Shown here piece after piece: positions 7,633 to 15,783 of a stretch of 64,000 nt of DNA. Below the pieces are notes generated by a model that made no database searches, was not told the DNA's origin, and saw only the letters and a program-made list of their open reading frames with translations. The first letter of the stretch is position 1, and the number at the start of each line of letters is the position of its first letter. A program made the position numbers and the translations under genes. Origin of the DNA: Pseudomonadota bacterium (GTDB lineage: Bacteria; Myxococcota_A; Polyangia; GCA-2747355); NCBI GenBank assembly GCA_016711215.1, contig JADJTL010000001.1:310001-374000 (forward strand), given 5' to 3'.

Positions 7633-9388
7633 ATGACGCGTAGACGGAGGGGCGTTCGCTCGCCCGAGGCCTCGGGCGCAGCGGCGGGACTCAGCGAGCC
7701 CCGTGGGTCGGCGGCGCCGAGGCGAGCGGCGGGCGTGCCGGCGGCCAGCAGGGGCCGCTGGGCGGCGGTGATCTGGGCGGTGGCGATTGCGCTGCTGGCC
7801 GGTGGCCTCTACGCGCGCAGCTACGGCTTCGATTACACCTACCTCGACGACAACCTGCTGATCGCCGATGACCTGCCCTACCTGACGGATCTCGGCAACC
7901 TGCCGCGCGTCTTCGGTCGCACGTTCTTTCGCCCGCAGGTCGCCGGCGAGAAGTACTACCGGCCGCTCGTGACGGGCAGCTTCGTGCTCAACGCGGCGAT
8001 CTCCGGCGGTCGGCTCACCGCCTACCACGCGACGAATATCGTGCTGCACGCGCTGGTGAGCGCGCTCTGTCTCGTCTTGCTCCTGCGGCTCGGCTTCGCG
8101 CTGCGCCTGGCCGTCCCCGGGGCGGCGATCTTCGCGGTGCATCCGATTCTGGTCGGCGCGGTGGTCTGGATCCCCGGGCGGGTCTACCTCTTGCTCGGGC
8201 TCTTTACCGTGGTCGCGCTCCTGGGCTGGATCGAGTGGCTGGCGCGGCGACGCCCCCTCTGGTTGGCCGTCCACCTGCTTGGCCTGGGCGGCGCGCTGCT
8301 CTGCCAGGAGGCGGCCGTCGTGCTCCCCGTGGCCCTGCTCCTCCACCACTGGCTGGTGGCCGACGGGCCACGTTCCAGGCGGTTGACGCCGTTGTGGATC
8401 GGTTGGGCGAGTGTCTTGGTCGCCTGGTTTGCGACCTGGCAGGCGGTCGCGCTGGCCGGCACGCAGAAGCAGGCGGGCGCCTACGTCGCAGCGCTCTTCG
8501 CCCATGCCGCCGCGCCCCTGGTTTACCTCGGCAAGATCGTCTGGCCGCGCGACCTCTCCGTGCTGCCGATTCTGCGCGACAGTCGCTGGCTGCCGGGAAT
8601 CGTCGCGCTGCTGCTCTTGCTCGCCCTGCTTCGCTGGGTGCGGCCCGTGGAGCGCGGGCGGGTGCTCTGGGGTCTGGCCTGGTTCGCGATCTGGATCGCG
8701 CCCTCCTTGCCGGTCGCCGACTTCATCATCATCGAGAGCCGGATCTGGTGTGCCCTTCCTCGGCCTGCTGGTGGCCGCCTTGGCGCTCGTGCGCGGGCTG
8801 GCCCACAGACCCTTGGCGCGGCGCCTGGCGCCTGCCTACGTCCCCTCCGCGCTGCTGCTGGTCGCGCTGCTGGCGTGGTTGTCCTGGGATCTCAGCGCGG
8901 CCTATCGTGACCGCGATGCACTGACGGCGCAGGCTGTGCGCACCTCACCGCATTCGGCGTTGGCCCAGGGAAATCGCGGCATGGTGCTGACCCTCGCCGA
9001 CGACTTGGCCGGCGCCGAGCGGCACTTCCGCGCGGCCATCGCGCTGGCGCCGCGTCTGCCGCTGCTGCAGGGCAACCTCGGCGCAGTGCTGCTGCGGCTG
9101 GGGCGGCTCGACGAGGCGCAACGCGCCCTGCATGCCGAGCTCTCGCTCAACCCGGGCAACGGCCAGGCGCACTACAATCTGGCGTTGCTCCTGCAGCAGC
9201 GTGGGCAGGCGGAGCGCGCGCTCGAGCACTTCGAGCTGGCGGCAGCCTTCAATCCGGCCGATGTGGCGGCCCTCGGCGAGCTGCTGAAGTACTATGCGGC
9301 GCGTGGCGATAGCGCGCGGGCCGAGCGCTATCAGCGTCAGATGCAGGCGCTCGGCGTGCGCTTCTTTCAGCGGCCCGCGCCGCGCTGA
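7633..9388 (+). pseudogene. GT-C-like membrane glycosyltransferase with C-terminal TPR, frameshifted
   Basis: Two overlapping frames join into one protein of about 585 residues. The first (to about 8748) has repeated membrane helices and DYTYLDDNLLI near residue 70, an acidic loop-1 motif like those of TMTC/GT-C mannosyltransferase-type proteins; HPILVGAVVWIPGR follows. The second, one base on, continues with PFLGLLVAALAL and at least three TPR units (residues about 440-560) to 9388. Removing one T at about 8749 restores RIW-VPFLGLL. Whether this is a real +1 insertion or a sequence error cannot be told. ATG at 7633 avoids overlap with the divergent lipoprotein gene; ATG at 7612 is an alternative. 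Substrate is unknown. Confidence 0.72.
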
Positions 9389-9505
9389 AGATCGCGCCCT
9401 ACAGGCGGGCCGTGGCGTCGACGCTTGCGCAGCCGGCGCTTGACAGTCGACGACGCCCGAGACCACGCTGCAGGCCCCTGGGCAACGCAATGGAGGACGG
9501 CGCAA

Positions 9506-11260
9506 ATGTCGATCAGGCTAACGAGGCGAAGCAGGAGCGCCTGCTGGTGGGTCGGCGCGCTGGCCACGGCGCTGGTGGCGGTCGGCGCTTGCAGCGACGC
9601 GACCGACGAGGCCGATGGGGGTAGCACGCGCGACCGTGGTGCGGCGCGGACTGACGGGGGCGTCGTCCCGCCCACGCTCCCGGCCGGGCTGGTGACCTTC
9701 CGCGCCGCCGGAGCGACCACGGAGCTGAGCTTCACCCGCAGCGGCGCGCAGTATCTCGTCGTGCCCTATTCGACGGCGAGCGCTCAGGCCGAGGCGCTGG
9801 ACTTCAGTGTCGAGGTCAGCGCCGCGGGCGCCGACGGCGGGGTGCGCAACACCTCCGCCCGCAGCGTGAGCGCCGGAGACCCGAGGGTGGCCTCGCAGGC
9901 CTATGGTCTGCGGGTCCGCGATCGGCCCCGCTAGGAGCGCTGGCAGCGCCGGCTTGCGGTAGAGGCGTGGACGCGGGCCACCGCCGCCAAGGCGACGCGC
10001 CAGTTCGCCGCCGCGCCTCCCTCGGGGGAGCGCGTCCGGCTGCTGAGCGGCGCAAGCTGCGTCTTGAGCAGTGAGTGCGCGGCCAGCGAGGTCTGCGCGC
10101 ACGGGAGCTGCGCCGCGCAGCCGACGGTGAAGGTCGGGGCCTTTGCCAGCTCCGCTCAGACGATCACGGCCCAGGTCAAGCGCAAGGGCAGCCGCGGGGC
10201 GATTCTCGTCGAGACCGGCACGACGGTGGCCGAGGGCGCGCTGGACGAGCTGCTGCGCAATTTCGAAGACGTGATCCATCCGCGAGATGTTGCGCTCTTC
10301 GGCGATCCCCCGCTGCGCGAGGGCCAGCCGACGCTGGCCTCGGACCGCAACGGTGACGGCCTCGTTTGGATCGTCGTGACGCCGAAGGTGGCCCAGAAGG
10401 GCAACGCCGTCGGCTTCTTCGTCGCCAGCGACTTCGTGCCGGTGGCCGAGGAGCCGAAGTCGAACGAGGCGGACATCCTCTACCTGGTAGCCCCGTCGAG
10501 CGACACCGACGTGACGGCGCTCTCGACGATCCTCGCCCATGAGCTGCAGCACCTGATCGGTTTCGCCACCAAGTCGTATCGCGCGGCCGTGCGCGGCGGC
10601 CAGGCTGCGATCGAGGCGCTCTGGCTCGATGAGGGCCAGTCGCACTTTGCCGAGGATGCCTGCGGCTTCGGCGGGGAGAACGTCACCCTGCTGGCCGAGG
10701 AGCTCTTCCCGACCTTCGGTGACACGGCGCTGCTGAGCGGCGAGGACACGCTGCGCCTGCGTGCGATGGCGCTGCTCTTCGTGCGCTTCCTCTTCGAGCA
10801 GAAGGGAGCCGTCAGCTACGGCGCCCAGGGCGCGATCAGCGACGGCGGCGGAGCCGCCTGGCTCGCCGCGCTGCACAGCTCGCCGCAGCAGGGACGAGCG
10901 GCGGTCGAGGCCACCTACGGCAGCTTCAAGGGCGCCTTCGAGCGCTGGTTGGTGACGGTCGGCGTCTCCGGCCGCGGCGTCACCGATTCCCCGCTCGTGA
11001 GCTATCGCGCGCCAATCGATGACGCGACGACGGGCGCCAAGATCGGCGTCACGCTTCGCGGTCGCCGGCGCGATGCGACTGGCGTCGAGGTCGAGCTTGC
11101 CGGGCCGCTCGAGGAGCGCTTGGCGGTGGGGACGACCAGCGGGGCGATCGCCAACGCCAGCGCCAAGTACTATCTCTTGGACGGTCTGAGTGGTCAGGCC
11201 CGGGTCAAGGTGACGAGCGCAGCCGCCGACTTCGGCTATGCCGTCATCACGCTCAAGTAG
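9506..11260 (+). pseudogene. M30-like zinc metallopeptidase lipoprotein, interrupted by in-frame TAG
   Basis: A single reading frame runs from ATG 9506 (GGAGGA at 9492-9497) to 11260, broken only by TAG at 9932-9934 (codon 143). The first part has a signal sequence with lipobox VGAC followed by an Asp/Gly-rich linker. The second has a Cys-containing segment (SSECAASEVCAHGSC), the zinc motif HELQHL (His345) and, about 35 residues later, WLDEGQSHFAED, matching the third-ligand region of hyicolysin-type M30 peptidases. The frame is identical on both sides of the stop, so a CAG- or GAG-to-TAG change explains it better than an indel. A TTG at 10064 could begin a shorter protein lacking the export signal. 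Confidence 0.75.
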
Positions 11261-11333
11261 CGCGGTGGTTTGCCAGTCGAGGTCCCGGAGCGCGGGGCCT
11301 CGCAGACCGCGGCGGGAGAGGTGAGGAATCGCG

Positions 11334-11939
11334 ATGCGATTGTTTCAGCGCATGGCGGTGGCCTGGTGGCTGCTGCTGGCGAGCGGCGCCTGCGCCGCCG
11401 CGGTAGCGCCACCCGTGCCCGGCAAGGCGCTCGGCGGCAAGGTCGTGCTCGTCGGGAGCATCACCGTCGTGCGCGAGCTCGATCGCGCGCTGCCGCAGAT
11501 CACCGATGAGCAGGGGCGCCGCTTCCTGCTGACGGGCGGGGGGGCCGAGGAGCTGCTCCGCTTGCACGGCCACACCGTCAAGATCTGGGGCGAGCTGGGG
11601 CCAAAGAAGCTCCTGCAGCCGACGGTGGTCGTGGCGCGCTATGAGCTGCTAGAGGTCGGCGGGCAGCGTCCGCAGGTCGGCGAGCTGCGCCTCGAGGGGG
11701 ATGGTCGCCTCGTCTTGCGGCAGCCGGATCGTGTGCTCTTGCTCGAGTCCTCGACGGCGCTGCGCCAGCGCCTGCGCGCGCGCGTCGGTTGCAAGGTCTG
11801 GATCGTCGGCGAGTTGGCGGGGCGCGCGTTGCGACCCGCCGCCTTCGGCTGGCTGCGTTGCCAGGCGGCCCCGCCGATCGATGTCCAACAGGGTTCCGGG
11901 CGTGGCCCGGCGAAGAAGCGGAAGGAGCGACGAAAATGA
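11334..11939 (+). CDS. Secreted or membrane-anchored protein of unknown function
   Basis: A 201-residue protein not recognised as a known family. Residues 1-24 form a signal sequence (basic start, hydrophobic core, Ala-rich cleavage region, with a Cys at ASGAC that could be lipidated). The mature part is beta-rich with repeated Leu/Val/Arg strands, and the last 20 residues are very basic (KKRKERRK). GGGAGAGG and GAGGAA lie just upstream of ATG 11334. Its stop overlaps the next start (ATGA at 11936-11939), so the two products are translationally coupled and may act together in the envelope. Confidence 0.65.
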   Translation: MRLFQRMAVAWWLLLASGACAAAVAPPVPGKALGGKVVLVGSITVVRELDRALPQITDEQGRRFLLTGGGAEELLRLHGHTVKIWGELGPKKLLQPTVVVARYELLEVGGQRPQVGELRLEGDGRLVLRQPDRVLLLESSTALRQRLRARVGCKVWIVGELAGRALRPAAFGWLRCQAAPPIDVQQGSGRGPAKKRKERRK

Positions 11940-12463
11940 AGCGAACTCGAAGTGCCGGGCGCCGGAAAACCGTGGGACCCTGGGTTCGGCGCGGCGTGGC
12001 CGTGCTGGCCTTGGGCGGACTGCTCGTGCTGGTCGGTGACGCTCGCGCCGAGGAGGACCCCTTCGCCGCCGGTGTCGACGCCCTGGCCGTCAACGAAGGC
12101 GATGGCAGCGCGTCGCTGCGGGCGAAGCTGAAGCTGACGAAGATGGAGCCCGATATGGTGCTGCTCCAGGTCCAGGAGGTGGAGGACGCCGCCTTTCCGA
12201 AGTGCGTCATGACGGCCAGAGTGCTCAAGGCTGCGGAGGCCAAGGACAAGGCCTTCAGGTTGATCGGGGCGGGCAAGGTCTACCGCTTCGCGCCCGTGCT
12301 CAAGCTGGGCAAGCGCGGCGTCCTCGACCTCAAGGATGAGGCCACCCAGAGCAATCTCGGCGCTTGCTACTACCCGAAAGGGACGCGGCTCGTCGCCAAG
12401 ATCTGCGGCACCGATTTCAAGCAGAAGACCTTCCAGGTCGGGGCGCTCTACGTCAAACCCTGA
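11936..12463 (+). CDS. Secreted protein of unknown function
   Basis: A 175-residue protein with an N-terminal basic region, a hydrophobic core and an AxA-type site (GDARAEE near residue 35), predicting Sec export. The mature part has a KLKLTKMEPDMVLLQVQEVED strand pair, three Cys (KCVMT, LGACYYP, AKICGTD) and a C-terminal FQVGALYVKP strand. No family is recognised. The ATG at 11936 overlaps the TGA of the preceding gene and replaces a longer open frame that begins inside that gene. The even Lys/Asp content and G/C-rich third positions support it as a real gene. Confidence 0.68.
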   Translation: MKRTRSAGRRKTVGPWVRRGVAVLALGGLLVLVGDARAEEDPFAAGVDALAVNEGDGSASLRAKLKLTKMEPDMVLLQVQEVEDAAFPKCVMTARVLKAAEAKDKAFRLIGAGKVYRFAPVLKLGKRGVLDLKDEATQSNLGACYYPKGTRLVAKICGTDFKQKTFQVGALYVKP

Positions 12464-12956
12464 GCGAGCGTGAGGCGGGACGTGCCCCCTCGCGCGCCGG
12501 CGGGCGCTGGTAGATGGGTCGAACAGATGAAGAGATGGGTCGAACGCGGAGTCGTCCGTTGGTCGACCAGCCCGCGCTGCCCCGCCGGAGGCGAGCCTCC
12601 CCTTCCCGCGGCCGGTCCGTCGAGGTGCTCGAACTCCGGCGATGGATGTCCGAGCTTCGGTCGATGGCCAGTTCTGGCGCTTGCGCTGCTGCGCGTCTCG
12701 CGCGCTTGAAACGCGATCCGCTCGTCTGTTCTTGATTCTTCGACCGCGCCGCGAGTTGAGCGTCATTCCCGGTATTCCGCATCGCGGGGCAGGACCTCGT
12801 TTCCTTCTCGCCGATCGACTCTTTGGCCGTTCGAGGGACTGGCGCGCCATTTGCTGCCGCGACTCAGCGACGCTGGGCCATCGTCTGCCCAAGAGCGGGC
12901 GACGCTGGCGTGGCCAAGCGTTCTTGCGGGCATGCCGGCTTGGGGAGGAGGAGAGG
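12464..12956. other. Intergenic region with a two-copy 21-bp repeat
   Basis: This 493-bp stretch holds no convincing gene. Open frames on both strands have low-complexity Arg/Ser-rich products and look like shadows. The sequence agatgggtcgaac occurs at 12512-12524 and again at 12533-12545, a 21-bp period. The strong ribosome-binding site gaggagagg at its right end belongs to the gene at 12957. Confidence 0.6.
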
Positions 12957-13793
12957 ATGAGACGGAGCAGCGCGGGCGCGCTGAAGCCGGCAGTCGTCGG
13001 CCTGCTTCTCGTCGCAACGGTGGCGGGAAGCGCCGTGGCGGCGGGGGGCGGAGTCGCGCGACCCTCGCTCCAAGCAAACGCTGCCCACGGGGCGTGCGGA
13101 TACGTCGAGCGAGCCGTCCGAGGCGAGCGCCGCAGCGAGAGCTGGCTGACCTTGGCCAACGCAAGAGGCCTGAAGCTCGAGCCCAGGACCGAGCTGGAGT
13201 CCAGCGACGCGCGGTGGGGTCGCGGCAAGGGCCGTGACCTCGGGGCGGGCCCCGAGGGCGCGGTGTGGCTCGCGCTCACGCGTCAGCCCCAGCCGCATGC
13301 CGGAATCTGGCTGCCGGGGCGCGACGGCGCGTCCGGTGTGGGGCTGGATCTCCTGCGTCGGAGTGGGCGCTGGTCGCTGAGGGTTGACATACCGTGCGCC
13401 TTCCCAGGTCCCGCCCGCGCCAGTGAGTTCGCGCCCTTGATGCTCGAGGCACGCGAGCTCGAACGCCTCACGGCTCTGCTCCGCCAGGCGCAGGTCGCGT
13501 CGCGGCCGAGACGCATCGATGTGGACGTGCTCTGCGACGGTTCTTCTGGCTTTGAGGTTGAACCGAATGAACCGGTGATCGCGGCGCTGTGGGGCCACGC
13601 ACCCTTGGAGGGCTTCAACTGCGCCACGGGGCTGGCTCGGCTGCCCGTAGGAAACGCCGGCGAGAGCGTCGAGGAGCTGCTCGGCGTGCGCTCGGGTTTC
13701 GTCAGCGACCCCCCGACCCTTTGGCGTGCCCTGGCGGAGTCGGCGAGCCCGGTACGGGTGCCCTTCGTGCTCGTTCCGAGCGACTGGCATTAG
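12957..13793 (+). CDS. Secreted protein of unknown function
   Basis: A 278-residue protein starting at ATG 12957, directly behind GAGGAGAGG. Residues 1-32 look like a signal peptide (basic MRRSS start, hydrophobic VVGLLLVATVAGSAVAAGG). The mature region has scattered Cys (HGACGYVE, DIPCAFPG, VLCDGSSG, FNCATG) that could form disulfides. No family is recognised. A longer open frame reaches back to 12642, but the added part lacks coding character. It ends before a short triple repeat of gacgcacct units (13811-13840) that separates it from the convergent gene at 13918. Confidence 0.6.
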   Translation: MRRSSAGALKPAVVGLLLVATVAGSAVAAGGGVARPSLQANAAHGACGYVERAVRGERRSESWLTLANARGLKLEPRTELESSDARWGRGKGRDLGAGPEGAVWLALTRQPQPHAGIWLPGRDGASGVGLDLLRRSGRWSLRVDIPCAFPGPARASEFAPLMLEARELERLTALLRQAQVASRPRRIDVDVLCDGSSGFEVEPNEPVIAALWGHAPLEGFNCATGLARLPVGNAGESVEELLGVRSGFVSDPPTLWRALAESASPVRVPFVLVPSDWH

Positions 13794-13810
13794 CGAGGCT
13801 CTCACGCCCA

Positions 13811-13840
13811 GACGCACCTAGACGCACCTTGACGCACTTT
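13811..13840. repeat. 10-bp tandem repeat, three copies
   Basis: Three successive units related to gacgcacctt lie between the convergent genes ending at 13793 and 13918; the last copy is degenerate. Confidence 0.75.
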
Positions 13841-13917
13841 AGCCCGTTCTTGACGCTCCCCCACCGCGGGGGCCGCAGCTCCGTACCTCGCTCGGTCCGC
13901 AATAGATCAACGGGCTG

Positions 13918-14436
13918 TTAATGCAAGGTGGGGGCGCCGGGCGGGCGCGCGTCGGTGGCGGAGCCGTCGTTTTCGGCGGCGGTCGTTGCCACCCGCAGCG
14001 GGGTCAGCCTCCCGAGCTGGTCGTCGCCGACCCGAGTGCCCTCGGAGGGCAGCGCCAGCGTGCCCTCGACGAGCTGGGGCACGAAGAGGATCGCGTCGGC
14101 CCGGGCGTTGTAACCGAGCTGCACGAGGAGCTCTTGCTCGAAGTAGTGGCAGCGGTCCTCGCAGCAGAAGAAGGGCTCACGCACGCGGTAGAGGCCCTCG
14201 TGTCGCAGCGGCTGCAGGGTCGCCCGGTAGGCCGGATGGGGCAGGACGGTCCCGCGCTCGTGAAAGACCGCCCGGTTGTTCTTCCAGGCCTGGGGCAGAT
14301 AGACGCCGGGGCCGGGGTCGCCGTGGTTGTGGAAGTAGACCAGCGCGCCGGCCGGGACGTCCTCGTCGATCGGCTCGGTGGTGCGGTAGAGGCCGCAACC
14401 GAGATGCTCCTCGCCGCCTTTTGATGTGGCTGCCAT
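13918..14436 (-). CDS. Conserved hypothetical protein (myxobacterial type)
   Basis: A 172-residue, probably cytoplasmic protein with no signal peptide. The start KGGEEHLGCGLYRTTEPIDE, the following GALVYFHNHGDPGPGVYLP segment and a VQLGYNARADAILFVPQ stretch recall small conserved proteins of unknown function that I associate with myxobacteria, in which Tyr-Phe-His-Asn-His is kept. A CCEDRCHYFE patch could bind metal. The ATG at 14436 begins the conserved part; the open frame extends to 15249 only as antisense to the TadE-like gene. Function is unknown. Confidence 0.62.
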   Translation of the reverse strand: MAATSKGGEEHLGCGLYRTTEPIDEDVPAGALVYFHNHGDPGPGVYLPQAWKNNRAVFHERGTVLPHPAYRATLQPLRHEGLYRVREPFFCCEDRCHYFEQELLVQLGYNARADAILFVPQLVEGTLALPSEGTRVGDDQLGRLTPLRVATTAAENDGSATDARPPGAPTLH

Positions 14437-14604
14437 GCTGCTCGACCGCGGCTGTTGTGCCAGCGCCCCGTTTTCTAACCACGTTCTATAACCACGACCG
14501 GCTCGGGGGGCAAGGCCCGCGGCGGCGGGCGCGACCCTCGGGCCCCAGCCATCGCGCGGCGCCGCCCCATTTGACCGATGGAGCTCCCGCTGGGCACGGG
14601 TACA

Positions 14605-15783
14605 ATGATCGCCATGCCCCTTTGCGTCGTCACGCCCACGCTCCCGCCCCGGCGCCGCTCCTCGGAACAGCGCGGCCGGCACGAGGAGGGCCAGGCGGTC
14701 GTCGAGTCGCTGCTGGTGCTTCCGCTGCTGGTCTTTCTGGTCCTCGGCGTGATCCAGCTCGTGATGATGCAGCACGCGCGGCTGATGACCGAGTATGCGG
14801 CGTTCAACGCCGCGCGTTCGGGAATCGTCTGGAACGCCGATCGCCTGATCATGGAGAACGCGGCGATCATCTCGCTGCTGCCGACCAACGAGCGACTGCG
14901 CGAGAAGACGGGCCTCGGCGATCCCTTCCAGCTCATGCGCCGAATCATTCAGCGCGCGCTGATCTACCAGGTGCACCGCAAGATCTCTGCGGCGGTCGGG
15001 GTCATTCGCGATGGCGTCGCCGGCATCATCGAGCCGCTGGGGAAGGGTGGAGGGCTGACAGGGAAGGTGATGAACTCTGCCAAGGCTCAGCTCGCCCTCG
15101 GCGCCAACGCGGTGCTCAATCAGGCGCAGGTCTCCGCCGAGCTGGCGGCCTCGGGCGCGATCGCCCAGGCGCTCGGCTCGAGCGACGATCGCCTGGTGCG
15201 GGTGGATATCTTCAGTCCGCAGCTCGGTGCGGCGCAGCAGGGCACGCACGCCTTACCCAGCCTCAGCATGGATACGTTGCTCGCGGGCGTGCAGCAGATT
15301 CGCGACCCCCGAGAGCTGACCAATGCGGTCGGCAGCCTGGTGACGGGCGGTCTGCAGCAGATGGTCGGCACCCTCACCGGCGACTTCGGCGCGGCGCATG
15401 AAATCGACTTCGATACGGAAGAGCCGGGGCAGGCCCCCAGGACGCGCCTGAGCGTGCGGGTGCGCTACATGTACATGCTGCGCGTGCCCTTCGCCAACTG
15501 GGTCATTCACAGCGCCTGGCTGGCGGCGCGCGGCGGCCAGCAGCTCTTTGGTGCGGTCTGGAATCCGCAGGAGCGCGAAGGCGAGACGGGCTTTCGCAGC
15601 GTGGCCCGGCTCAATTCCCAGCGGCGAGACTACGCCGCGCTGCTGCGCGGCGTGGTTCAGGGGCGCGATCTGGCGGCGGCGATCCGGCTCTCGCGCTTCG
15701 GCGTCTACATGTGGCCGATCTACGCCAGCTACACGATGCGGATGCAGTCCAACCCCTACCGCCAAAGCCTGGAGTTGAACTGA
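14605..15783 (+). CDS. TadE-like pseudopilin
   Basis: A 392-residue protein with one N-terminal membrane helix after the short motif EGQAVVESLLVLPLLVFLV (about residues 27-50), the EGQ-x-xVE signature of TadE/TadG pseudopilins of the tight-adherence system. The long remainder is periplasmic, with an Ala-rich helical middle and a beta-rich end. The start could also be ATG 14578 or 14614; 14605 follows a weak GGGCACGGG. Its TGA overlaps the next ATG by one base (15783), so it is coupled to the TadG-like gene. It opens a five-gene cluster running to 20807. Confidence 0.72.
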   Translation: MIAMPLCVVTPTLPPRRRSSEQRGRHEEGQAVVESLLVLPLLVFLVLGVIQLVMMQHARLMTEYAAFNAARSGIVWNADRLIMENAAIISLLPTNERLREKTGLGDPFQLMRRIIQRALIYQVHRKISAAVGVIRDGVAGIIEPLGKGGGLTGKVMNSAKAQLALGANAVLNQAQVSAELAASGAIAQALGSSDDRLVRVDIFSPQLGAAQQGTHALPSLSMDTLLAGVQQIRDPRELTNAVGSLVTGGLQQMVGTLTGDFGAAHEIDFDTEEPGQAPRTRLSVRVRYMYMLRVPFANWVIHSAWLAARGGQQLFGAVWNPQEREGETGFRSVARLNSQRRDYAALLRGVVQGRDLAAAIRLSRFGVYMWPIYASYTMRMQSNPYRQSLELN

